DNA of 64,000 nucleotides. It comes from CBDCNH01 sp965219015 (GTDB lineage Bacteria > Pseudomonadota > Alphaproteobacteria > Rhodobacterales > Rhodobacteraceae). The translations under genes were made by a program, and so were the position numbers. Shown here one piece after another: positions 43,252 to 51,330 of this stretch. Each line of letters begins with the position of its first letter. Position 1 is the first letter of the stretch. The DNA is taken from NCBI GenBank assembly GCA_965219015.1, contig CBDCNH010000011.1, forward strand, positions 310,001 through 374,000. The letters run 5' to 3'. The notes under the pieces are model-generated. The model did not search any database. It was given only the letters and a program-made list of their open reading frames with translations, and had not been told where the DNA came from.

Positions 43252-43980
43252 ATGCAAAAGGTCTGTGCCTCGGCACGCGAAGCGCTCGACGGGCTCCTCT
43301 TCGACGGGATGCTGATCGCCGCGGGAGGCTTCGGGCTTTGCGGCATCCCCGAGCTGCTGATCGCGGCAATCCGGGACGCCGGCACGAAAGACCTGACGGT
43401 GGCCTCCAACAACGCGGGCGTCGATGGCTTCGGCCTCGGGATCCTGCTCGAGAGCCGGCAGATCCGGAAGATGATGTCGTCCTACGTCGGCGAGAACGCC
43501 GAGTTCATGCGCCAGTACCTTGCGGGAGAGCTCGAGCTCGAGTTCAACCCGCAAGGCACGCTCGCCGAGCGGATGCGCGCGGGCGGCAGCGGCATCCCGG
43601 GGTTCTACACCCGCACCGGCGTGGGCACGGTCATCGCCGAGGGCAAGGAGGTGAAGACCTTCTACGGCGAGGACTACATCCTCGAACGCGGCATCGTCGC
43701 CGACCTCGCCATCGTCAAGGCCTGGCGGGCCGACGACACCGGCAACCTCGTGTTCCGCAAGACCGCGCGCAACTTCAACCCGCCGGCGGCGATGTGCGGG
43801 CGGGTCTGCGTGGCGGAGGTGGAGGAGATCGTGCCGCGGGGGTCGCTCGACCCCGACGCCATCCACCTCCCCGGCATCTACGTCCACCGCCTCGTGCAGG
43901 GCGACCACGAGAAGCGCATCGAGCAGCGCACGACGCGGGCGCGCGCGCCGCAGGCCGCCGCCGCGGGCTCCGAGGTCTGA
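43252..43980 (+). CDS. scoA: 3-oxoacid CoA-transferase subunit A
   Basis: Half of succinyl-CoA:3-ketoacid CoA transferase, moving CoA between succinate and acetoacetate. 242 residues. Family landmarks: LIAAGGFGLCGIPELLI, SNNAGVDGFGLG, YVGENAEFMRQYLAGELELEFNPQGTLAERMRAGG and FRKTARNFNP. Start ATG 43252 with GTGAGGA upstream. A basic tail (EKRIEQRTTRARAP) precedes the stop. scoB follows 41 bases later. Confidence 0.95.
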   Translation: MQKVCASAREALDGLLFDGMLIAAGGFGLCGIPELLIAAIRDAGTKDLTVASNNAGVDGFGLGILLESRQIRKMMSSYVGENAEFMRQYLAGELELEFNPQGTLAERMRAGGSGIPGFYTRTGVGTVIAEGKEVKTFYGEDYILERGIVADLAIVKAWRADDTGNLVFRKTARNFNPPAAMCGRVCVAEVEEIVPRGSLDPDAIHLPGIYVHRLVQGDHEKRIEQRTTRARAPQAAAAGSEV

Positions 43981-44021
43981 GCGCCGCGGCGTCCGCCACC
44001 GACGATGAAGGAGCCGATCCG

Positions 44022-44645
44022 ATGCCCTGGGACCGCAACCGAATGGCCGCGCGCGCGGCCGAGGAGCTCGAGGACGGCTGGTACGTCAACCTCGGCATCG
44101 GCATCCCGACGCTGGTGGCGAACTACGTCGGCGACAAGGACATCACGCTCCAGTCCGAGAACGGGATGCTCGGGATGGGTCCGTTCCCCTTCGAGGGCGA
44201 GGAGGACGCCGACCTCATCAACGCGGGCAAGCAGACCATCACCGAACTGAGCCGCACCGCGTACTTCGACAGCGCGCAGAGCTTCGGGATGATCCGCGGC
44301 GGCAAGATCGCGGCGGCGGTGCTCGGCGCGATGGAGGTGTCGGAGGAGGGCGACCTCGCGAACTGGATGATCCCCGGCAAGCTCGTGAAGGGCATGGGGG
44401 GGGCGATGGACCTCGTGGCGGGCGTCGGCCGGGTGATCGTCGTGATGGACCACACATCGAAGGCGGGGGCGAGCAAGGTGCTGCGCGCCTGCACGCTGCC
44501 GCTCACCGGCAAGGCCGTGGTCGACCGCATCATCACCAACCTCGGCGTGCTCGACGTGGTGCCGGGCGGCCTCGCCATCGTCGAATGCGCCGATGGCGTG
44601 ACGGAGGCCGACCTCCGCGCCGCGACCGAGGCGACCATCGTCTGA
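44022..44645 (+). CDS. scoB: 3-oxoacid CoA-transferase subunit B
   Basis: The catalytic half. The CoA-binding glutamate is in LQSENGMLGMG. Other landmarks: NLGIGIPTLVANYV, GGKIAAAVLGAMEVSEEGDLANWMIPGK, MDLVAGVGRVIVVMDH and TNLGVLDVVPGGL. 207 residues from ATG 44022, with AAGGAG upstream. The stop is 10 bases from the left end of an IS5-family insertion sequence. Confidence 0.95.
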   Translation: MPWDRNRMAARAAEELEDGWYVNLGIGIPTLVANYVGDKDITLQSENGMLGMGPFPFEGEEDADLINAGKQTITELSRTAYFDSAQSFGMIRGGKIAAAVLGAMEVSEEGDLANWMIPGKLVKGMGGAMDLVAGVGRVIVVMDHTSKAGASKVLRACTLPLTGKAVVDRIITNLGVLDVVPGGLAIVECADGVTEADLRAATEATIV

Positions 44646-44655
44646 CGCCGAACGC

Positions 44656-45105
44656 CTAGAGCGTGGACTCAATTGATCGCAACCAACTCCGTGCCGAAGC
44701 GAGGGCGACGGCGGCGAGGAAGTTTGTCGCGTGTTTGTCGAAGCGCGTGGCGATGCAGCGGAACTGCTTGAGTTTGCAGAAGAAGCGTTCGACCAGGTTG
44801 CGCTCGCGGTAGAGGTCTCGCGGGACGCTGCGTTGCAGGCGGACGCGGCTTTGCGTCGGGATATGCGCAGTGCCGCCCCGGGCAGCGACGCGCTCGACCA
44901 GGGCCAGGCTGTCGTAGCCGCGATCTGCACTCACGGTGCCGGTCGGCAGCGCGTCCAGCAAAGCCGGAGCGGCCGTCTTGTCGGAGGCCTGGCCGGGCGT
45001 GATGTGCAGGCGGACGGGAAGACCGTCCTGATCGACGACGGCATGGATCTTGGTGCTCAATCCGCCACGAAAACGGCCGATGGCGTGATCCTCGCCCGCT
45101 TTTTT
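44656..45105 (-). CDS. IS5-family transposase, C-terminal frame (ORF B)
   Basis: Catalytic part of the DDE transposase, made as a fusion with ORF A by -1 slippage at A6 (45100-45105). Seen: KKAGEDHAIGRFRGGLSTKI, then SADRGYDSL with the second Asp and YRERNLVERFFCKLKQFRC with the Glu of the DDE triad. No start of its own is evident. The stop TAG lies in the left CTAG. Confidence 0.85.
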   Translation of the reverse strand, partial: KKAGEDHAIGRFRGGLSTKIHAVVDQDGLPVRLHITPGQASDKTAAPALLDALPTGTVSADRGYDSLALVERVAARGGTAHIPTQSRVRLQRSVPRDLYRERNLVERFFCKLKQFRCIATRFDKHATNFLAAVALASARSWLRSIESTL

Positions 45106-45422
45106 CCACCCGAGGCGTGCGGGTGGGCGCGGACGATGGAGCTGTCGATCAACTGCAGCGACTGCGGTGAACGCCGTGCCAGTTCCTCGAATACGTTCAA
45201 CCAGATGCCACGCTTGGCCCAGCGGTTGAAGCGGTTGTAGACCGTCGTGTAGGGGCCATACCGATCTGGCAGATCGCGCCACGGTGCACCGGTGCGAAGG
45301 GCATAAAAGACCCCGTTCGCCACCCGCCGGTCGTCCACCCAATGCTTGCCCTTCCCGGCTCTCGAAAGCAGCGGCTCGACAAGCCACCAGTCCTCGTCGC
45401 TTAGATCGTATCCCGCCATCAT
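45057..45422 (-). CDS. IS5-family transposase, N-terminal frame (ORF A)
   Basis: 121 residues: MAGYDLSDEDWWLVEPLL, then WVDDRRVANGVFYALRTGAPWRDLP and YGPYTTVYNRFNRW, the usual IS5 N-terminal HTH region, with the first catalytic Asp in LIDSSIVRAH. Frame change at GGTGGAAAAAAGCGG leads to ORF B. ATG 45422 has GGGAGGGG upstream. Without slippage it ends after ITPSAVFVAD. Confidence 0.85.
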   Translation of the reverse strand: MMAGYDLSDEDWWLVEPLLSRAGKGKHWVDDRRVANGVFYALRTGAPWRDLPDRYGPYTTVYNRFNRWAKRGIWLNVFEELARRSPQSLQLIDSSIVRAHPHASGGKKRARITPSAVFVAD

Positions 45423-45491
45423 CCCCTCCCGCTCTCAGCAGAAATGAATCACGACGCCAGCCAAACCGGAATCCCCTATCGAGTACGACGC

Positions 45492-46298
45492 CTAGCCGTC
45501 GCGCTCCGCGATCCAGGCGAAGTCGGGGTGGGTCTCGAAGCGCCACCGGCGGCGCGGTCCGGCCATGACGTTGAGGTAGTACATCTCGTGCCCGTAGGGT
45601 GCCGCGCAGGGGTGATGGCCGCGCGGCACCAGCACCACGTCGCCGTCCGCGACCGCCATCGTCGCGTCGAGCGTCCCGTCTTCGGTGAACACGCGCTGAA
45701 GCCCGAAGCCCGTCGCGGGGTTCAGCCGGTGATAGTACGTCTCCTCGAGATAGGTCATGCGCGGGAAGTCGTCCTCGTCGTGGCGGTGCGGCGGGTAGGA
45801 CGACCAGTGCCCGTCCGGGGTGAACACCTCCGTCACGAGGAGGCTCGCGGCGACGTCCCGGTCCTCCATCGCGATGGCGTTGATGTAGCGCGTGTTGGTG
45901 CCGCGCCCGCGGGGCGCGAGCGCGATGCCCGCGGGGCCGATGACCGCCGCGGGGTAGCCACCCGCTCCCGGCGCCGAGCAGACCGCGAGCGTGCAGTCCG
46001 TCGTGGCCTCGGCCCGCCAGTCCGTGCCGCCGGGCACGTAGACGCAATGCGGCGGCGTGCGCTCGAACACGTCCATGCGGTCGCCGAGCACGCCGAAGTC
46101 GCGCCCCGCGGCGGCGATCCTCGCGTGCCCCTCGACGAGGACGAGGATCGCCTCGCGGCCCCCCGTCGCCTCGCCCGCGACCTCGCCGGGGCCGAGGCGG
46201 TAGAGCCCGAACCCGACGTAGGACCAGCCGGCGGTCTCGGGCGTGATGTCGTGCACCTTGCCGGCGGTCCCGGCGGGGCGTCGCAAGAGGTCGGTCAT
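45492..46298 (-). CDS. iolB: 5-deoxy-glucuronate isomerase
   Basis: Converts 5-deoxyglucuronate to 5-dehydro-2-deoxygluconate in myo-inositol breakdown. 268 residues, a double cupin: ILVLVEGHARIAA, YVPGGTDWRAEA, HWSSYPPHRHDEDDFPRMTYLEETYYHRL (metal His and Glu), and VVLVPRGHHPCAAPYGHEMYYLNVMAG. Start ATG 46298 overlaps the stop of the small membrane protein gene before it. Its stop TAG is within the CTAG where the IS5 element sits, so the reading frame is unharmed. Confidence 0.95.
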   Translation of the reverse strand: MTDLLRRPAGTAGKVHDITPETAGWSYVGFGLYRLGPGEVAGEATGGREAILVLVEGHARIAAAGRDFGVLGDRMDVFERTPPHCVYVPGGTDWRAEATTDCTLAVCSAPGAGGYPAAVIGPAGIALAPRGRGTNTRYINAIAMEDRDVAASLLVTEVFTPDGHWSSYPPHRHDEDDFPRMTYLEETYYHRLNPATGFGLQRVFTEDGTLDATMAVADGDVVLVPRGHHPCAAPYGHEMYYLNVMAGPRRRWRFETHPDFAWIAERDG

Positions 46299-46483
46299 GG
46301 CTCGTCCCTCGGGTTGAAGGTCCAGAAGAACCTGTATGCCGCATAGGCGCCGAGCGCGCCGAAGAGGATGCCCCAGAGCGGCGAGCCCGCGACAGCCTCC
46401 ACGACCGCCCAGCCGAGCGCCACCCCGGCCACCGCGATCCGCACCCAGAGCGGCTTGAAGAACGGATGATCGAGGTCGAACAT
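46295..46483 (-). CDS. Small membrane protein in the inositol operon (62 aa)
   Basis: MFDLDHPFFKPLWVRIAVAG begins a protein with two hydrophobic segments (about residues 13-31 and 35-52) and a short polar end, FWTFNPRDEP. ATG 46483 is the only sensible start. It overlaps iolB by 4 bases and follows iolE, so it is translated with the inositol enzymes. No known function; its place suggests a membrane role in the same pathway, but this is only context. Confidence 0.75.
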   Translation of the reverse strand: MFDLDHPFFKPLWVRIAVAGVALGWAVVEAVAGSPLWGILFGALGAYAAYRFFWTFNPRDEP

Positions 46484-46679
46484 CAGGCGTCCCGCCACGG
46501 CGCGGCCACGCGCGCGGTCCCGCCGCACCGGGCCGCCGGCGCCGCGGCACCGGCGCACGGTCCCGCGGCCCGGGCAGCGCCGCGCGCCGACCCGCAGATG
46601 CGGCGAGGGTCGCGCTTCGGCCTCACGGCCTCGGGCCGCTGCCCCGGCGCCCCTCGGCGGCGCGGTCCGGGCGCGCGCC
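46484..46679. other. GC-rich gap with dense inverted repeats in the iol operon
   Basis: 196 bases between iolE (-) and the small membrane gene. The sequence is over 80% G+C by eye, full of GCCGGCGCCGCGGC-like blocks that can pair in several ways. No clear ORF and no U-tract. It could attenuate transcription of the small gene and iolB. Confidence 0.4.
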
Positions 46680-47594
46680 TCACCGCGGGGGCTCCGCGGC
46701 GGCCCCGAGCCCCGCCTCGCGCGCAATGGCCTTCAGCGTCCGCAGGCCGAGGCCCTGGTACTCGGCCGGGTCGCGCACCACGGAGTCCTGCTCGGCCTCG
46801 ATCACGATCCAGCCGTCGTAGCCGTGCTCCGCCGCGATCCGCAGCACCGGGGCGAAGTCGACGCATCCCTCGGGGTCGCCCGGCACGGTGAAGGCGCCCC
46901 GGCGCACGCCCTCGAGGAAGCTCAGGCCCTGCTCGCGGACCGCGCGCGCGATCTCCGGCCGGACGTTCTTGCAGTGGATGTGGCTCACCCGATCCATGTA
47001 GCGTGCCGCCAGTGCCGCGGGATCGGCGCCGCCGAACCAGGCGTGGCCGGTGTCGAGGAGAAGCCGCGTGTGGGGACCGGCCATGCCCATGAAGCGGTCG
47101 ATGTCGGCCGCGCTCTCGACGATCGTGCCCATGTGATGATGATAGCCCATCCGCATCCCCTGCCCCGCGGCGTGCGCCGAGAGCGCCTCATAGCCCTGCG
47201 AGAAGCGTGCCCATTCGGCATCCGTCAGGACCGGCCGGTCGTTGACCGGGATGTGATCCTTCCCGTGGACGGCGTTCGAGCACTCGCAGGCGTTGACGTG
47301 GTCGCCGCCCGCCCTGCGGGTGAAGTCGATGAACGCCTGCAGCGCGCGGGTCTCGGTCTCGATGTCGTTGACGAGGAGGTTCAGCGAATGCCAGCCGCCG
47401 GCAAAGGCGAGCCCGTAGCCGCCGAGCTCGGCCTTGAGGGCGGCGCCGTCGTCCGGCATCTTGTGGCCCTTCTCGATCCCGTCGAAGCCGATGCGACGGC
47501 AATCCTCGAGGCAGTCCTCGAGGCTCAGATGGTCGCCGATCGACCAGTCGTCGTCGTTCGACCAGGCGATCGGGTTGGTGCCCCAGCGGATCAT
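46680..47594 (-). CDS. iolE: Inosose dehydratase (2-keto-myo-inositol dehydratase)
   Basis: It removes water from scyllo-inosose. 304 residues, AP-endonuclease-2 type TIM barrel: WGTNPIAWSNDDDWSIGDHLSLEDCL, GFDGIEKGHKMP, GMRMGYHHHMGTIVE, LLLDTGHAWFGGADP, HIHCKNVRPEI and GWIVIEAEQD with metal His, Asp and Glu residues. The start ATG 47594 overlaps the iolD stop (ATGA). Confidence 0.95.
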   Translation of the reverse strand: MIRWGTNPIAWSNDDDWSIGDHLSLEDCLEDCRRIGFDGIEKGHKMPDDGAALKAELGGYGLAFAGGWHSLNLLVNDIETETRALQAFIDFTRRAGGDHVNACECSNAVHGKDHIPVNDRPVLTDAEWARFSQGYEALSAHAAGQGMRMGYHHHMGTIVESAADIDRFMGMAGPHTRLLLDTGHAWFGGADPAALAARYMDRVSHIHCKNVRPEIARAVREQGLSFLEGVRRGAFTVPGDPEGCVDFAPVLRIAAEHGYDGWIVIEAEQDSVVRDPAEYQGLGLRTLKAIAREAGLGAAAEPPR

Positions 47595-49420
47595 GCGGGC
47601 GATCTTTCCGTGACGTGGCGGGCGTAGTCCTCGCGCGCCGCCGCGACCTCGGCGCGGTCCGAGACCTCCGGCACCGCGACATCCCACCAGGCGCCGCCGA
47701 TCTCGCGCGGCGGATGGGGCGTGGTGTCGATGACGATCACGGTCGGCCTGGACGTGCCGTGACGCGCGGCGAGCGCGGCCTCTAGCTCGGCGATCGAGCC
47801 CGCATGGACGGCCTCGGCGCCCATCGCGCGGGCATGCGCCACGAAGTCGATGGCCACGTCGTTGACGTGCCACGCGTCCGCCAGGAGGTTGTTGAACGCG
47901 GCCCCCCCGGTGCTCGCCTGCAGCCGGTTGATGCAGCCGTAGCCGCGATTGTCGGTCAGCACGACGGTATAGGCCACCCCCATCGCCGCCGCCGTCGCGA
48001 GCTCGGAGTTGAGCATCAGGTACGACCCGTCGCCGACCATGACGATCACGTCGCGAGCGGGCTCTGCGAGCTTCGCTCCAAGGCCGCCGGCGATCTCGTA
48101 GCCCATGCAGGAGAAGCCGTACTCGACGTGGTACGACCCCGGCCGCCCCGCCTTCCAGAGCTTGTGCAGCTCGCCCGGCATGGTGCCGGCGGCGCACAGG
48201 ATCACCGTCTCGGCGCCGGCCTGCCGCTGCACCGCGCCGATCACCTCCTGGTCGGAGGGACGCGCGTTGGTGTCGGCGGGCGCCGCGGTGACGGCCTCGA
48301 GATCGGCGATCCAGTCGGCCTTGGCGTCGGGGAGAGCCGGCGCGCGGTAGTCTCCGAGCCGGGCCGAGAGCGCATCGAGCGCCACGCCCGCGTCGCCGAC
48401 GACCGGCAGCGCACCGCGCTTGCCGGCATCGTAGGGTGCCACGTTGATCGAGGCGAAGCGCACGCCGGGGTCCGCGAAGAGGCCCCACGAGCCGGTGGTG
48501 AAGTCCTGGAACCGGGTGCCGACGCCGATCACGAGATCCGCCGCCGCGGCACGGGCGTTGGCCGCGTCCGAGCCCGTGACGCCCACGGAGCCGAGGTTGA
48601 GCGGGTGGTCCCACGGCAGCGCCGACTTCCCCGCCTGCGTCTCGCCGACGGGGAGCCCGTGCGCTTCCACGAAGGCCCGCAGCGTCTCGGTCGCGAAAGC
48701 GTAATGCACCCCGCCGCCCGCGATCACGAGCGGCGCGCGCGCGGTCCGGATCGCGTCCGCAAGCGCGTCCACCTCGCGCGGGTCGGGCGCGGGCCGGCGC
48801 CGCACCCACGCGTGCGGCGCGAAGAACGCGGCGGGCCAGTCCCAGGCCTCGGCCTGCACGTCCTGACAGAACGCAAGCGTCGCCGGGCCGCAGTCGAGCG
48901 GGTCGGTCATCGCCGCGAGCGCGCGCGGCAGCGCGGTCAGGAGCTGCTCGGGCCGCGCGATGCGGTCGAAGTAGCGGCTCACCGGGCGGAAGCAGTCGTT
49001 CGCGCTCACCGTGCCGTCGCCCCAGTCCTCGAGCTGCTGCAGCACCGGGTCGGGCCCGCGGCCCGCGAACACGTCGCCCGGCACGAAGAGGACCGGCAGC
49101 CGGTTGACGTGGGCGAGCGCCGAGGCCGTCACGAGGTTGGTCGCGCCCGGCCCGATCGAGCTCGTCACCATCATCGCGCGGCGCCGGCGCAGCTGCTTGG
49201 CGTAGGCGATGGCGGCGTGCGCCATGCCCTGCTCGCTGTGCCCGCGCCAGGTCGGGAACGTCTCGCGGTGCGCGTGGAGCGCCTCGCCGAGCCCCGCGAC
49301 GTTGCCGTGCCCGAAGATCGCCCAGCACCCCGCGAGGAACGGCACGCCGTCCTCGTTCAGCTGCGCCGTTAGGTAGCGCACCATCGCCTGCGCTGCGGTC
49401 AGTCGGATCGTGTCGGTCAT
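47591..49420 (-). CDS. iolD: 3D-(3,5/4)-trihydroxycyclohexane-1,2-dione hydrolase
   Basis: A thiamine-diphosphate enzyme opening the inositol ring to 5-deoxyglucuronate. 609 residues: the N-terminal Pyr domain (GHGNVAGLGEAL, then HSEQGMAHAAIAYAK with the Glu), a central domain (LPVGETQAGKSALPWDHP) and the C-terminal PP domain (MVGDGSYLMLNSELATA, the ThDP Mg2+ motif, then NRGYGCINRLQ). Start ATG 49420 overlaps the iolC stop by 4 bases. Confidence 0.95.
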   Translation of the reverse strand: MTDTIRLTAAQAMVRYLTAQLNEDGVPFLAGCWAIFGHGNVAGLGEALHAHRETFPTWRGHSEQGMAHAAIAYAKQLRRRRAMMVTSSIGPGATNLVTASALAHVNRLPVLFVPGDVFAGRGPDPVLQQLEDWGDGTVSANDCFRPVSRYFDRIARPEQLLTALPRALAAMTDPLDCGPATLAFCQDVQAEAWDWPAAFFAPHAWVRRRPAPDPREVDALADAIRTARAPLVIAGGGVHYAFATETLRAFVEAHGLPVGETQAGKSALPWDHPLNLGSVGVTGSDAANARAAAADLVIGVGTRFQDFTTGSWGLFADPGVRFASINVAPYDAGKRGALPVVGDAGVALDALSARLGDYRAPALPDAKADWIADLEAVTAAPADTNARPSDQEVIGAVQRQAGAETVILCAAGTMPGELHKLWKAGRPGSYHVEYGFSCMGYEIAGGLGAKLAEPARDVIVMVGDGSYLMLNSELATAAAMGVAYTVVLTDNRGYGCINRLQASTGGAAFNNLLADAWHVNDVAIDFVAHARAMGAEAVHAGSIAELEAALAARHGTSRPTVIVIDTTPHPPREIGGAWWDVAVPEVSDRAEVAAAREDYARHVTERSPA

Positions 49421-51330
49421 GCGGCCTCGTCCTTGCGTCTGCTGCGTGCGCGGTCCCAGGCCTCCGCGAGGCCCGCGAACCGCGTGGCCATGTCGGCGAC
49501 GGCCGCGTCATCGTCGATCGTGCCCGCCATCCAGGCCCGCGCCGCGTCGGCGAAGATCGTCCGGCCGACGGCGAAACCGCGCACGAGGTCGTGCCGGGCC
49601 GCGCGGGCGAAGCTCGCGGCGAGCTCCTCGGCCGGCGCGTCGAGCCCGAGGACGACGACGCCGCGCGTGTGGGGATCGTTGCGCGCGATCGCGGCGCAGG
49701 CACGCGACCACGCGGCATCGGTGCGGAACGGCTCGAGCTTCCACCAGTCCGGCGCGATGCCGGCGTCGTAGAACCGCTGCACGATCACCGGCGCGGTATC
49801 GTCATCCACCGGCCCGGCCTTCGAGGAGACGACCTCGAGGAGGAACTCGAGCCGGTTGCGCCGGCTCGCCGCGAAGATCCGGCGCACGGTTGCGATCTGG
49901 TCGGCCCAGAGCGCTTCGTCGTCGTCGGGGTGGCAGACGCACAGGCACTTCAGCACCTGCCCGGCGGGCCATTCGGCGAGGCCGCCGAGGTCGGGGCCGA
50001 GGTCGGGCTCGAGCGCCAGCGGCCGCGTGCCCGGTGCTTCCGCCGGCCGGCCGATCCAGAGGCCGGTGCCCGCCGCGCGGTGGAGCGCCTCGCGCCCGAG
50101 CCTCCCGTCGCAGAGGATGCCGAAGCCCGGCCGGCCCGCGGCGACGGTCTCGGCGGCGCGCAGGCAGAGCGTCTTGAAGGCGCCGATGCGCGCCGGGGTC
50201 GCGCCCGGCATCGCCTCCATCTGCGCCCGGTGGTCGAAGGCGAAGACCCGCATCGCGGGCCAGTCCCCGGCGCGGTTGGTCGCCCAGTGGACCTGCTCCA
50301 GCGCCGCGTCGTGGCGCAGGTCCGGCCGCTCGATGCCGCGCTCGAGGAAGAACCGCAGCTCCGCGAGGCTCGGGTAGGCGGGCGTGCAGCCGTGCCGCGA
50401 CACGGCGAAGGCCCCGCAGGCGTTGGCGACTTCGAGCGCGGTGGGCCAGCTCGCGTCGTCGAGCCAGCCCTTGAGGAGCCCCGCCATGAAGCCGTCGCCC
50501 GCGCCGAGCACGTTGAACACCTCGACCGCGAACCCCGGCCCCGCCTCGCCGTCCTCGAGCCGCGCCGGGATCGCGCCCGCGAAGGCCACCGCCCCCGCCG
50601 GCCCGCGCTTGACGACGAGCACGGCGTCCGTGAGGCCGCGCACGGCCCGCAGCGCCGCGAGCGTGTCGGTCGCGCCGGCGGCGATGTGGAACTCCTCCTC
50701 GGTGCCGACGATGAGGTCGAAGAGCGGGAGCGTGGCCTGCAGCTTCGCCGTCACCGCCGCGCTCTCGACGTAGCGGCTCTCGCCCGCGCCGTGTCCCGCG
50801 AGCCCCCAGAGGTTCGGGCGGTAGTCGATGTCGAGCGCGGTCCGCCCGCCCGCCTCGCGTGCGAGCCTGAGCGCCTTCAGGACCGCGGCCTCGGTCGCCG
50901 GGTGGCTGAGGTGCGTGCCCGTCGCCACGACCGCGCGCGCCTCGGCGATGAAGGCCGGATCGATGTCATCCTCGGTCAGCCCCATGTCGGCGCAATTCTC
51001 GCGGTAGAAGATCAGCGGGAACCGCGTCTCGTCGCGGATGCCGAGGATGACGAGCGCGGTCAGCCGGTCGGGGTCGGTCTTGACGCCGCGCACGTCGACG
51101 CCCTCGCGGATCAGCTCCTCGCGGATGAAACGGCCCATGTGCTCGTCGCCGACCCCGGTGATGACGGCGGATTTGAGCCCGAGCCGTGCGGTGCCGCAGG
51201 CGATGTTGGTGGGCGAGCCGCCGATGTACTTCTCGAAGCTCCGCATGTCCTCGAGCCGGCCGCCGATCTGCGCGCCGTAGAGATCGACCGACGACCGGCC
51301 GATGGTGATGAGGTCGAGCGGCCTCGTCAC
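49417..51330 (-). CDS. iolC: 5-dehydro-2-deoxygluconokinase fused to DUF2090 aldolase-like domain
   Basis: A 637-residue two-domain protein. Residues 1-325 are a PfkB sugar kinase: GRSSVDLYGAQIGGRLEDM, FEKYIGGSPTNIACG, and the catalytic NVLGAGDGFMAGLLKG. Residues about 340-637 are DUF2090, with FAFDHRAQMEAM, FGILCDGRLG, FLLEVVSSKAGP and DWWKLEPFR. Such fusions are common in Alphaproteobacteria, and the DUF2090 part is thought to act as the aldolase IolJ. No separate iolJ is seen in the window, which fits. ATG overlaps the iolG stop. Confidence 0.94.
   Translation of the reverse strand: MTRPLDLITIGRSSVDLYGAQIGGRLEDMRSFEKYIGGSPTNIACGTARLGLKSAVITGVGDEHMGRFIREELIREGVDVRGVKTDPDRLTALVILGIRDETRFPLIFYRENCADMGLTEDDIDPAFIAEARAVVATGTHLSHPATEAAVLKALRLAREAGGRTALDIDYRPNLWGLAGHGAGESRYVESAAVTAKLQATLPLFDLIVGTEEEFHIAAGATDTLAALRAVRGLTDAVLVVKRGPAGAVAFAGAIPARLEDGEAGPGFAVEVFNVLGAGDGFMAGLLKGWLDDASWPTALEVANACGAFAVSRHGCTPAYPSLAELRFFLERGIERPDLRHDAALEQVHWATNRAGDWPAMRVFAFDHRAQMEAMPGATPARIGAFKTLCLRAAETVAAGRPGFGILCDGRLGREALHRAAGTGLWIGRPAEAPGTRPLALEPDLGPDLGGLAEWPAGQVLKCLCVCHPDDDEALWADQIATVRRIFAASRRNRLEFLLEVVSSKAGPVDDDTAPVIVQRFYDAGIAPDWWKLEPFRTDAAWSRACAAIARNDPHTRGVVVLGLDAPAEELAASFARAARHDLVRGFAVGRTIFADAARAWMAGTIDDDAAVADMATRFAGLAEAWDRARSRRKDEAA

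Larger units (their letters stand above)
44656..45495. mobile_element. IS5-family (IS427-group) insertion sequence
   Basis: An element of about 0.83 kb between scoB and iolB. Both ends abut CTAG (44656-44659 and 45492-45495), consistent with insertion into CTAG. Just inside, the left end GAGCGTGGACTCAAT and the right end read inward GGCGTCGTACTCGAT are imperfect inverted repeats. It carries two overlapping transposase frames on the minus strand joined by an A6 slip site at 45100-45105. Both frames are intact, so it may be active. Confidence 0.8.
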
